Shown here one piece after another: positions 35,073-42,350 of a stretch of 48,801 bases of DNA. The stretch is from NCBI GenBank assembly GCA_050180235.1, contig JBFXEJ010000038.1:1-48801 (forward strand), read 5' to 3'. The position numbers and the translations under genes were made by a program. The notes under the pieces were generated by a model. It saw only the letters and a list, made by a program, of their open reading frames with translations. It had not been told where the DNA came from and searched no databases. This stretch comes from JAABRU01 sp050180235. GTDB taxonomy: Bacteria; Desulfobacterota; Desulfobacteria; Desulfobacterales; Desulfococcaceae. The stretch's first letter is position 1, and the number at the start of each line of letters is the position of its first letter.

Positions 35073-36143
35073 TTATATTTTATTGTCCTTTTTAAGATTT
35101 TTTGCAAATTGGCTTATTTTTTTCCAGCGCAGTTTTTCCACAGCATTTGCTTTCATTGTAACCCGATTTGAAATAAATGCAAATTCCTTTTTCAGTTTCA
35201 GATAATTTTCAAAACGTTTTTGAGCTAACGTCCCGCTGTTAAGTGCTTTTTGAACTGCACAATCCGGCTCGTTTTCATGTTTGCAGTCACGGAAACGGCA
35301 ATTTGCGGCCAATGATTCAATATCCTCAAAAGCATGTTCCAATCCTTCCTCATCTCCCCAGACCTGCAGTTCTTTCATTCCGGGAGTATCAATTACCATG
35401 CCCCCTCCGGGCAGTAAAAATAATTCACGGGAAGTTGTCGTATGTCTGCCTCTGCTCCCCAGTTCACTGACTTCATTTATCTGCTGGCGTTTAATTCCCA
35501 AAAGTGAATTGATTATTGTAGATTTCCCAACGCCTGATGAACCCAGAAATGCAGAGGTTTTTCCGCTTGTGATATATTTGTTCAAAATTTCCAGACCGGT
35601 ATTCTGCAATGCACTGACAGTATGCACATCAATGCCAAAAGCAATTGATTCAACTTCACTTTTTCGGATTTCACTTTCATTGCAGAGATCAGCTTTGTTT
35701 AACAGAATAACCGGAACAGCACCACTCTCCCAGGCTAAAGAGATGTATCTTTCAATGCGTCTTAAATTATAGTTAAAATCCAAACCGCTTACAATAAATA
35801 CAACATCAATGTTGGCTGCAACGATCTGTTCATCAGCAGTCTTTCCGGCAACTTTGCGGCTGAATGCACTCTTTCTCGGTAAAAGCGTATGTATCATCGC
35901 TCTTTTTTCATTTTGCAGAACTGAAACCCCAACCCAGTCACCAACTGCGGGAAAATTGCTTTTACTGCCTGAATTAAATCTGAATTTACCGGATATTTCG
36001 CATGTATATTCTCCAAGTTCATTAATCCCAAGATATTTTTTGCGGTTTTCCCGTATTATCCGCATAGGAGTGTAATCCTGATCCCGAAAAATTTCAAAAT
36101 TTTCATTAAAAAATGTGTTCCATCCCAAATCAGACAACTGCAT
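35073..36143 (-). CDS. rsgA: RsgA-type ribosome small-subunit GTPase
   Basis: A 356-residue circularly permuted GTPase that checks and releases late 30S subunits. An OB-fold domain (GEYTCEISGKFRF, FPAVGDWVGV) is followed by the permuted motifs: G4 NKAD (149-152), G5 SAL (177-179), G1 GSSGVGKS (201-208), G3 DTPG (252-255). The zinc site is C282, C287, H289 and C295. The start at 36143 has GGAG at 7 nt; the next ATG upstream is only one base from GGAG. It belongs to the divergent branch opening with LGWNTFF. Two attC-like palindromes bracket it, so it may be an additional, mobile copy rather than the housekeeping gene. Confidence 0.9.
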   Translation of the reverse strand: MQLSDLGWNTFFNENFEIFRDQDYTPMRIIRENRKKYLGINELGEYTCEISGKFRFNSGSKSNFPAVGDWVGVSVLQNEKRAMIHTLLPRKSAFSRKVAGKTADEQIVAANIDVVFIVSGLDFNYNLRRIERYISLAWESGAVPVILLNKADLCNESEIRKSEVESIAFGIDVHTVSALQNTGLEILNKYITSGKTSAFLGSSGVGKSTIINSLLGIKRQQINEVSELGSRGRHTTTSRELFLLPGGGMVIDTPGMKELQVWGDEEGLEHAFEDIESLAANCRFRDCKHENEPDCAVQKALNSGTLAQKRFENYLKLKKEFAFISNRVTMKANAVEKLRWKKISQFAKNLKKDNKI

Positions 36144-36174
36144 TAACATACTCCATTTTTTTAAGTTGAAATTA

Positions 36175-36239
36175 GTGTATAATGGCAGGGTCAGTGGAGT
36201 CATTAGCCGCCCACTGCACCGACTGGTCAGGAGTATTAC
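36175..36239 (-). repeat. attC-like imperfect palindrome 2 (after the PIN gene)
   Basis: Overlaps the PIN-gene stop codon (36236-36238). On the minus strand GGTgCAGTGG pairs with CCACTGACC leaving one bulged G, and the outer ends are GTAATAC and ATTATAC. It is the weakest of the four sites because the ends do not match the GTT/AAC core. Confidence 0.35.
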
Positions 36240-36661
36240 TGACTTTCTTCCAGCAGCAATGCCCTAAAGCCTGCCTGTTTAAAATGTTCATCGGCAGTTA
36301 AGGCACTGCTGATTTTACGACTCCGCATTACTGTAAAAGATACACAATCGGTCAGCCCCCATTCCTTATCTGAGCGTTCACGATAAAGACGGAATGCTTT
36401 GTTATAGAGATTTTCAGACATCGGAATGACTGTAATATTAGGGTCTTGTTCAAGAGCCTGCAACAATTTCACTCCCGCCTGCCGATATTTGTTTTTGGAC
36501 AGGGCATTTCCTATTTCCAACATCACCGCATGGGTTGTTATCAAAGGAATTTTGGATGCTTCCAGTTCTTCTGCAATAAGAACAGCCCGCTTATGATACA
36601 TGTCTTTAGATGAAGATAATGCAATTGCATATGCAGCATCAAGAAATATTTCACTTCTCAT
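36236..36661 (-). CDS. PIN-domain ribonuclease, VapC-like toxin
   Basis: A 141-residue PIN-domain protein. Conserved acidic residues: D8 in EIFLDAAYAIAL, E47-region HAVMLEIGNALSKN, the aspartate in WGLTDCVSFTVM and the late D of SALTADEHFKQAGF. This is the four-acid active site of Mg-dependent ribonucleases of the VapC type. ATG 36661 (MRSEIF) is chosen; it overlaps the end of the upstream antitoxin-like gene by 11 bp, as in two-gene toxin-antitoxin operons. The attC-like palindrome begins in its stop codon. Confidence 0.85.
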   Translation of the reverse strand: MRSEIFLDAAYAIALSSSKDMYHKRAVLIAEELEASKIPLITTHAVMLEIGNALSKNKYRQAGVKLLQALEQDPNITVIPMSENLYNKAFRLYRERSDKEWGLTDCVSFTVMRSRKISSALTADEHFKQAGFRALLLEESQ

Positions 36662-36881
36662 CTGTTTTATCACCATACAAATATTTTTCCAGATTCAAAG
36701 ACCAGTCAGGCGGTCCGTCGAGATTCAGAGAACGGGCTGTCTGCAGAAAAGAAGGAGTTGTATTCTCAGAAGATGTATCAGTCTCTATAAAAATCCGTAC
36801 ACGCGTATTAGGTGTTAAAGTGAACGGTTTTATCGGATGAAACACCTTACCGTCAAATAATGCTTCAATCATCGTATTCAT
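36651..36881 (-). CDS. DUF104/AF2212-like antitoxin family protein
   Basis: A 76-residue protein beginning MNTMIEALFDGKVFHPIKPF, followed by TLTPNTRVRIFIE: the small beta domain of the AF2212/DUF104 antitoxin family. The remainder (SLNLDGPPDWSLNLEKYLYG) is typical of the toxin-binding tail of antitoxins paired with PIN proteins. ATG 36881 has AGGTG upstream. Its end overlaps the PIN gene start. Together they form a type II toxin-antitoxin module, which would stabilise a cassette array or other mobile DNA. The 329 bp upstream to 37210 contain no gene apart from the palindrome at 37151. Confidence 0.8.
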   Translation of the reverse strand: MNTMIEALFDGKVFHPIKPFTLTPNTRVRIFIETDTSSENTTPSFLQTARSLNLDGPPDWSLNLEKYLYGDKTDEK

Positions 36882-37150
36882 ATTTGTCACCTGTTTACAT
36901 CATTTTTCGTTGTATATTAATATGGCCTGCTTTAATTTCCTATTCCTGACACATCTGAATAATAAGAATAATTATAAACACTAACCATGAAGAAAACCCT
37001 TCAGCAATCCCATAAGAAGCGGATCAGATCCACTTCATCTCAGATTTATGCCGTGTTTTCAGGACACTTTTGGGGCTCATACCATGTTTTCATAATTTTA
37101 AATATAAATATCTGTAATAATTTAATTATATATTACAGATATTTTTTCCG

Positions 37151-37208
37151 GCATAACAATTTAATCAGCGGCGCAGCCCTTTGCGTCCGCCTGACTGCAT
37201 AGTTATGT
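37151..37208 (-). repeat. attC-like imperfect palindrome 3 (after the Phd-like gene)
   Basis: 58 bp starting 2 nt beyond the stop at 37211. Minus strand: ACATAAC at one end and GTTATGC at the other. The stem CAGgCGGaCGCA / TGCGCCGCTG is perfect once two single bases are bulged out. Bulged bases in one arm are characteristic of integron attC sites. It is the best of the four. Confidence 0.55.
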
Positions 37209-37210
37209 GT

Positions 37211-37432
37211 TTACTGTCTTTCCCTTGTTTCTCTGATATAACTTACTATTTCTTCTCTGCTTAAACCCAAATCAAGCTTTGGCAAATTGTATTCAGATTT
37301 TTTTTTGGGTATTATTCTTACAATAAACAGATCACCTGTATTACTTTTAATAATTACTTCTTTATTTTCCTTTGCCTCATTTAAGAGTCTGGATAAATTA
37401 TTGCAGACATCCGAACAGTCATATACCGGCAT
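37211..37432 (-). CDS. Phd/YefM-like antitoxin
   Basis: A 73-residue protein, MPVYDCSDVCNNLSRLLNEA then KENKEVIIKSNTGDLFIVRI, which fits the DNA-binding fold of Phd/YefM-type antitoxins (short strand, helix, then a KxxGxxFxV strand). The helical tail LGLSREEIVSYIRETRERQ is the usual toxin-wrapping part. ATG 37432 follows GAGGTG. It overlaps the reading frame of the PIN remnant upstream, so the pair was a toxin-antitoxin operon in which the antitoxin comes second. Confidence 0.75.
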   Translation of the reverse strand: MPVYDCSDVCNNLSRLLNEAKENKEVIIKSNTGDLFIVRIIPKKKSEYNLPKLDLGLSREEIVSYIRETRERQ

Positions 37433-37433
37433 A

Positions 37434-37721
37434 TTACACCTCAATTATTGAAATATTTAATTTTCCTGCAACGTCCTTCATGCGCTTATCAAGAGTTGCC
37501 AAATCCGATTTTATCCTTTCAGCACATTCCAGCACATAAGAATCATATGCATAAATATCGTATTTGCCACAAATTTCGATTGAGCGGGTCAGATTCAGAG
37601 GAAGCAGTTTAATTTTCAGATGTTGAAATGCAGTTATGAGTTCTTTTCCTGCTTCCAAAGCAATGCGGTTTCGTTTAAACATTGCAGAAACAGCATTTCC
37701 GATTTCTGCGATAATGCTCCT
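37434..37721 (-). pseudogene. PIN-domain toxin, 5'-truncated
   Basis: The frame is open from 37721 and reads SIIAEIGNAVSAMFKRNRIA, the mid-part of a PIN domain (compare EIGNALSKN in the intact neighbour), then YDIYAYDSYVLECAERIKSD and ATLDKRMKDVAGKLNI, which hold the later catalytic aspartates. The N-terminal third with the first Asp is gone: the sequence is joined at about 37710-37720 to a Doc-like fragment in another frame. An internal ATG at 37682 leaves an 82-residue product lacking the first acidic residue, probably inactive. Confidence 0.75.
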
Positions 37722-37806
37722 TCATCTCGCAATCCGTGAATGCCGCCGAATTCTTCAATTGTTTTTTTTTAATATCAATTATTTTTGCTTTATAAAGGAA
37801 AAGCAT
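37706..37806 (-). pseudogene. Fic/Doc toxin N-terminal fragment, frameshifted
   Basis: ATG 37806 starts MLFLYKAKIIDI; after a run of nine A residues the frame changes and reads TIEEFGGIHGLRDEGAL, an unmistakable death-on-curing (Doc) N-terminal motif. The conserved HxFxxGNKR active site is absent because the gene is fused to the PIN remnant after GALS. Both a frameshift in the A-run and a deletion have destroyed it. Confidence 0.7.
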
Positions 37807-37860
37807 GATTAAATACCTTCGGCAAGTATCTTATGCGGATTTCCTGTGTCTGAAGATGTT

Positions 37861-38044
37861 TTAAACCGCATTGTCAATTTTAGCCTTCCGTTTTTTTTCA
37901 TTCAACGGAGAGATTATCAGTATGCGGTCTTCAACGGTTATGTCAACTTCATCATCCGCACTGATGTCCATTAACTTTAATATTTCATCAGTTAATAATA
38001 ATCCAAATGAGTTGCCTATTTTTTTTATTTTGTGTTTTCGGCAT
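37861..38044 (-). pseudogene. MazE/AbrB-type antitoxin with frameshift
   Basis: ATG 38044 (ribosome site GAGGA) opens MPKTQNKKNRQ and stops early, while the next frame gives KKIGNSFGLLLTDEILKLMD and ADDEVDITVEDRILIISPLN, a classical AbrB/MazE swapped-hairpin domain. One extra base near 38030 explains the break. MazE-like antitoxins often precede doc genes, and the Doc remnant begins 55 bp downstream, so this was a mazE-doc module. Confidence 0.75.
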
Positions 38045-38123
38045 GGATATTCCTCTTAATGATGCTATTCACAGTAAATTTTCATAATTCAGCAATTTCG
38101 TTCATTATAATTTTTTTAAAGCA

Positions 38124-38180
38124 GAACAAAGAGTTAACCGGAGCAACGATAGACACATCCAGTTGAACGACTGGTTATTC
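38124..38180 (-). repeat. attC-like imperfect palindrome 4 (after the TIR-NACHT gene)
   Basis: 57 bp starting 5 nt after the TIR-NACHT stop, the same length and distance as site 1. Minus strand: ATAACCA, CAACTGGA facing TCCGGTTAAC (one G-T wobble), and GTTC at the end. Confidence 0.5.
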
Positions 38181-38185
38181 AGTTC

Positions 38186-40594
38186 TTATTCCTTCCAATT
38201 AGAAAATATATCAAGAAGATTTTTATGTAAAAATTTATACCCACCACCAACTTTCTGGAGAATGCACAATGTTGTCATATAATCAAGAAATTTTATGTAA
38301 TTAAGAGGAATAAAGTTATTATAGCATAATATTAATCGTAAAACATAATGTTGGATTGAATCTAATCCACCGTAGCAAATTGCTAAAATAATAGAAACAA
38401 TACCACCAAAATAAACACTATAAGCTATTTCATATATTCGTGTTAGTGTTAAATAACTATCGCCTAAAGAACCAAGACCGGAAAATGTATAAGATAAAAT
38501 TGCAATAGATATACCTATAGTGGCCCCAATATGTATAGAATTACGTATTGATAATTTTATACCCTGGTTTGGTGTTGTTTTTTCAATTTCTTTAATATTA
38601 ATATTTTCTATTATGACTGAAATTAAATGGGCATCAAAACCGTTAGCAGGCATTCTACTAAAAAGGAACTTTTTAAAAATACTCTTTAAAGAAAGATTAA
38701 CTAATTCAAATGTATGAATATCATTATTAAAATTACGATCTCTACTTCTTAAACCAAATAATACTGAAAAAAAATAAGCTGGAATTATTGTGAAAGCAAA
38801 CAATTTAATGGTTAAAAGGACAATTAATCCGTTGGCTATGAAGTGAATTAAAAACGGAATTGCATTACTATATTTTTTTTTGAGCAATAAAAAATCAATA
38901 ATTCCAGATAAAAAACAAAATAATAAAGGGAATAAGAACGTTATAATGATATTAGTTGTTGTAAAAGTACCTTTTTCAAGTAAAAAGTGATTTGAAAACA
39001 AAATCTGATAAATTGGTAATAAAAATAAAAAAAGTACTCCAAACAAAAAACCAATAATTAATCGATTAACAACATAATATGTAAAAATTTGAAATCTTGA
39101 CATAAGCCAGCTTGGTTGAAGTTCTTCAATTTGAAAAATTGATTTTGAATGGATATTCATATTTTTTGAAAGCCAACCTAACCATTTCATAGCTTTTTTT
39201 TCGGAAAATTGACAATTTATTAATTTAGATTTAATAAAACATTTCCAAATGTGAGTATTTGATGTGAAATCTTTAAGATGCTGATTATATTTTATATTAT
39301 TTTCAAAAGAAATTTTAAAACAATTATAAAAAGTCATGATAATAATATTTAACATGAGTGGTGATTTTATTTTATTTAATAAATCATTATTATTTTCAAA
39401 CAAATCTTTAGCTTGCTTTGTATCACAGCCTAATTTATTTATATACTCTAATATTTGGGAATATTTTAAATTTGGAATATATATTGCTTTGTTAAATCTT
39501 AATTTGGCTGATAATAATTTGTACTCATTCAATCGACAACAGCATGAAATACCAAGTGCGCCTATATCTTCAATAAAATAATTAATAGCTGCTATACAAT
39601 CAGTTCGATCACTTTCATTAACTTCATCCAATCCATCCAAGAGAAAATAAATACGATAATTTTTTATCAAATGAATACCAATTTTTTTTGGAATTTGATA
39701 TTTTGATTTAAGTTCTTCCGTTAGCCAGTTTAATAAATTTTGTTTTTTATTCCATGTTGATAGATGAAAAATAACTGGTACGCCTTTTACTATACAACTA
39801 TTGTTTATTAATAATTGATTTGCTAATTTTAATAATATAACCGTTTTACCAGAACCTTCTTCACCTAATATTAGAAGTGAACTTCCAAATTCAATAAATT
39901 CGTTAAAGATATTTTCTTCTCGTAGATCAAGTCTTTCTTCTTCTTTCGGTATGTCAAGAATTCCATCCCAAGGATTCTCAATAACATCGGGTTTTAATTC
40001 TATTTCACGATCAATATAAGTATTATTAATAATTGAATTTTTCAATACACTATTTATCCAAATTTTACTTATTTTATTTTTTAAAATATTTATAAATAAC
40101 AATTCATCTTCAGAAATGGGAGATAAAGAGACAGTCGGGCGATTAAAAGCAGCGATTTCTATAGTAGATGATTCAATATTAGAATAGAACTTATAGTCTT
40201 TTATTGATTTAAATATTTTTGTTAATGAATAATCATAAGATGCTGACAAATCTACCATATGAATATTCTTTAATTTATCATGTAAAGGCTTGGTGCCGTC
40301 AACACTTATAGGTATTACATATATTTGATCTGGTGGGATTTCAGATAATACTTCTAATGCTTCATTTATTTCTTTTTGAAAAATTCCTCTAGTTACAACA
40401 GAATTTTTAGAAAAAAGAATTATTACATGAGATGATTCTTTAATTTTTCTTTTAATTACAAGATGTTTTGATTCACCAGGTAATAAATCGTTAACATCAA
40501 TCCAAGCATTGATACCATGTGCTTTCAGATCGTTATATATTGCTAAAGCAATTTCAATATCTTGTTTGGAATAGCAAATAAGTACTGTTTGCAT
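38186..40594 (-). CDS. TIR-NACHT-transmembrane protein, candidate antiphage STAND NTPase
   Basis: An 802-residue protein. Residues ~1-130 form a TIR-type domain (VLICYSKQDIEIALAIYNDL, GINAWIDVNDLLPGES, VIILFSKNSVVTRGIFQKEI) with E75 in the place of the NADase glutamate. A NACHT ATPase follows: Walker A GEEGSGKT (244-251), Walker B YFLLDGLDE (316-324), and the helical region to ~500. Residues ~505-760 have about seven hydrophobic membrane segments, including the PNQGIKLSIRNS signature seen in NACHT-TM proteins, and the end VGGGYKFLHKNLLDIF is the usual NACHT terminus. By analogy with bacterial NACHT and TIR systems it may sense infection and respond through NAD cleavage or membrane damage. The gene is far more AT-rich than its neighbours, which suggests transfer. 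Confidence 0.88.
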   Translation of the reverse strand: MQTVLICYSKQDIEIALAIYNDLKAHGINAWIDVNDLLPGESKHLVIKRKIKESSHVIILFSKNSVVTRGIFQKEINEALEVLSEIPPDQIYVIPISVDGTKPLHDKLKNIHMVDLSASYDYSLTKIFKSIKDYKFYSNIESSTIEIAAFNRPTVSLSPISEDELLFINILKNKISKIWINSVLKNSIINNTYIDREIELKPDVIENPWDGILDIPKEEERLDLREENIFNEFIEFGSSLLILGEEGSGKTVILLKLANQLLINNSCIVKGVPVIFHLSTWNKKQNLLNWLTEELKSKYQIPKKIGIHLIKNYRIYFLLDGLDEVNESDRTDCIAAINYFIEDIGALGISCCCRLNEYKLLSAKLRFNKAIYIPNLKYSQILEYINKLGCDTKQAKDLFENNNDLLNKIKSPLMLNIIIMTFYNCFKISFENNIKYNQHLKDFTSNTHIWKCFIKSKLINCQFSEKKAMKWLGWLSKNMNIHSKSIFQIEELQPSWLMSRFQIFTYYVVNRLIIGFLFGVLFLFLLPIYQILFSNHFLLEKGTFTTTNIIITFLFPLLFCFLSGIIDFLLLKKKYSNAIPFLIHFIANGLIVLLTIKLFAFTIIPAYFFSVLFGLRSRDRNFNNDIHTFELVNLSLKSIFKKFLFSRMPANGFDAHLISVIIENINIKEIEKTTPNQGIKLSIRNSIHIGATIGISIAILSYTFSGLGSLGDSYLTLTRIYEIAYSVYFGGIVSIILAICYGGLDSIQHYVLRLILCYNNFIPLNYIKFLDYMTTLCILQKVGGGYKFLHKNLLDIFSNWKE

Positions 40595-40683
40595 TTTAAA
40601 ATTGCCTTTAGAGTTTCATTATTTATTAATAATACTGTGAATAACCAGTGATTATACGGTTTCCGTCTATCCGCGATAAAAAA

Positions 40684-40795
40684 TTGTCTATACTTGGACA
40701 ATTTTATCTGCATTTAGACATTTTGTCTAAATGCAGACAAAGCCCAACCCAAACCTGATTGTCTGTATTTAAACAATTTGTCTATATTTAGACAA
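40684..40795. repeat. Five copies of an 18-bp palindrome, TTGTCTNNATTTAGACAA
   Basis: Units at 40684-40701, 40704-40721, 40723-40740, 40759-40776 and 40778-40795. The second and third also pair with each other (TCTGCATTTAGACA / TGTCTAAATGCAGA, 14 bp perfect). GCCCAACYCAAAYCT follows units 3 and 5. The array starts 90 bp upstream of the TIR-NACHT start and could be an operator cluster. Confidence 0.75.
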
Positions 40796-40845
40796 GCCCA
40801 ACTCAAATCTAAAAAAGTGAAAAAGAAGAAATCGGGGTTCAGGAC

Positions 40846-40876
40846 AGCCCTGCCCCTTTCAGTGGCAGGGCTTTTA
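40846..40876. terminator. Terminator-like hairpin
   Basis: AGCCCTGCC and GGCAGGGCT pair perfectly with a 9-nt loop and are followed by TTTT; AGGACA/TGTCCT extend the pairing outside. It isolates the array and TIR-NACHT region from the cytidylate-kinase-like gene side. Confidence 0.6.
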
Positions 40877-40917
40877 AGTTGTCCTGTTGGACTCCCCTTT
40901 TTTTAATGCTGTTTCTT

Positions 40918-41054
40918 ATACCAGTTCTCCATTGATTTAATAAAATACCGTCAGTTTTTCAGCTTTCCGCGTGTGCAAAAAACCGCTCCGCACAATTTTT
41001 GCACTCCTCCGGATTTGCATTCCGCATTGTATAAAACCAATGGCGAACCGGTAT
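40918..41054. mobile_element. MITE of the ATACC(N)CCATTG family (copy F)
   Basis: Left end ATACCAGTTCTCCATTGATT, right end (inverted) AACCAATGGCGAACCGGTAT. The core is the GTGCAAAAAACCGCTCCGC hairpin, as in the copy at 30250-30375. Confidence 0.8.
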
Positions 41055-41058
41055 TACA

Positions 41059-41201
41059 TATCTGATGTTACGCAACATCGTCATACCGGCGAAAGCCGGT
41101 ATCCAGAGCCAGTTGAAACAACTGGATTCCGGCTTTTGCCGGAATGACGGGTAAAGGAGCATAACATCCTGATTTTTGAAATGGCTGCGTAACATCAGTT
41201 A
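41059..41201. mobile_element. 143-bp MITE, TAACTGATGTTACGC family (copy 2)
   Basis: Ends TATCTGATGTTACGC and (inverted) GCGTAACATCAGTTA. Same length as the copy at 18996-19138. Its last three bases are the stop codon of the gene 41199-42035. Confidence 0.8.
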
Positions 41202-42035
41202 CATATTGTGAAAAGGATTTATATGGCTGCGCTGCTCACCGGCTGAAGGCATTGCAAAGATTACCTTTGTAACTCCTTCCACATTCAGGGCGATTTTTTC
41301 TATTTCAGCAATGTCAGCATCTTCCAGGAGATAGGAATTATTCATACTGCTGATACTTACCACCCCGTCATCAGCAGTGACGCTGACAATCGGCGCAATT
41401 TTTGTCAGTTTTGTCTGCACTTTGGCTGCCAGAGCCATATTGCGGATAATTTTAAGAGATTCCGCTGTGGTCTGAAAAACAGGTTTCTGCACTGTCTCAA
41501 ATAAAATTTCAACCACATCATCAACCCTTAAATTTTTGATATGCAGTACCATATCATAGGGCCTGGCATCCCATGTATCCGTGCCAATCACCTGAATTCC
41601 CCATTTCCGGCGTTCCTCATCATCTTTCTGCAGGATATACAGGGCCTGTTCAGCGGAAATGTTTTCCCTTTTCATCTCTTCCGCAACCCGGTCTTTCATA
41701 TCCGCGATGATCCTGACCTTGAACACATGGGGAATATCCCTAAGAAAATAATGTCCGGCCAGGCCGTGATAGACAATATTGTCTTTGAGCACATTCTGCA
41801 GGAGTGCGGAACGGATATAACTGACAAACCGTTCTTTGCCATAGGTGAAGCGTTCAAGCACGGTGGGTGCATCATGAAGCGCCCTTACCAGTTTGATTTC
41901 CGGAATATTGAATTCCTCGGATGCCTCAAGAAGAATATCACGTGAAATACATTTGTAACCCAGTTTCAGTGCCAGTTTTTCGGCAACTTCCTTTCCCCTG
42001 CTGTAAGAACCTCTGGAAATGGTGACTATGGACAT
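41199..42035 (-). CDS. Cytidylate-kinase-like protein with C-terminal BON-like domain
   Basis: A 278-residue protein. SIVTISRGSYSRGKEVAEKL is the phosphate-binding loop of the cytidylate-kinase-like family, which departs from the usual GxxGxGK. ALLQNVLKDNIVYHGLAGHY, VFKVRIIADMKDRVAEEMKR and DDEERRKWGIQVIGTDTWDA are the expected CMP-kinase-like segments. The last ~75 residues (KVQTKLTKIAPIVSVTADDG, VVSISSMNN) look like a BON-type domain. Whether it phosphorylates nucleotides is unknown. The stop codon lies in the terminal repeat of the MITE 41059-41201, so the original C-terminus may have been altered by the insertion. Confidence 0.8.
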   Translation of the reverse strand: MSIVTISRGSYSRGKEVAEKLALKLGYKCISRDILLEASEEFNIPEIKLVRALHDAPTVLERFTYGKERFVSYIRSALLQNVLKDNIVYHGLAGHYFLRDIPHVFKVRIIADMKDRVAEEMKRENISAEQALYILQKDDEERRKWGIQVIGTDTWDARPYDMVLHIKNLRVDDVVEILFETVQKPVFQTTAESLKIIRNMALAAKVQTKLTKIAPIVSVTADDGVVSISSMNNSYLLEDADIAEIEKIALNVEGVTKVIFAMPSAGEQRSHINPFHNM

Positions 42036-42143
42036 AACTGCTCCTTATGTTTGCTTTGTATATGTAAATAAAAATTCAGCGTATCGGAAAATTTTTTAAC
42101 AAATGCCGGAACAAAGTTAAAGGGAATTCCAGCCGGACTCCAC

Positions 42144-42270
42144 ATTCAGCAGATCTAAAATTTCCTTAATTCCCCCCTCTCCCCGGTGGGAGAGGGGGAC
42201 AACCGTCTGATTTTTAACCACCAACCCGGCCATCCCAATTGATGGGGAGGGAGTTTTAGATCTGCTGAAT
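42144..42270. repeat. 127-bp inverted-repeat element
   Basis: Perfect 17-bp arms ATTCAGCAGATCTAAAA (42144-42160) and TTTTAGATCTGCTGAAT (42254-42270). Flanking bases partly continue the symmetry (CCAGCCGGACTCC / GTCCTGCTGGACTC). The interior has CCCCTCTCCCCGG-type tracts. The rest of 42036-42350 contains no gene. Confidence 0.7.
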
Positions 42271-42350
42271 TTACGGTGTCCTGCTGGACTCAGCCGAATC
42301 TTCAGCGCTTTGCCCCGTGGAATAAAAATGCAAAAAAATCAAAACTAATT

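Noticed and set aside
40684..40795. CRISPR array
   Set aside because: The units are palindromic 18-mers separated by only 1-18 bp, without constant-length spacers, and no cas genes are present.
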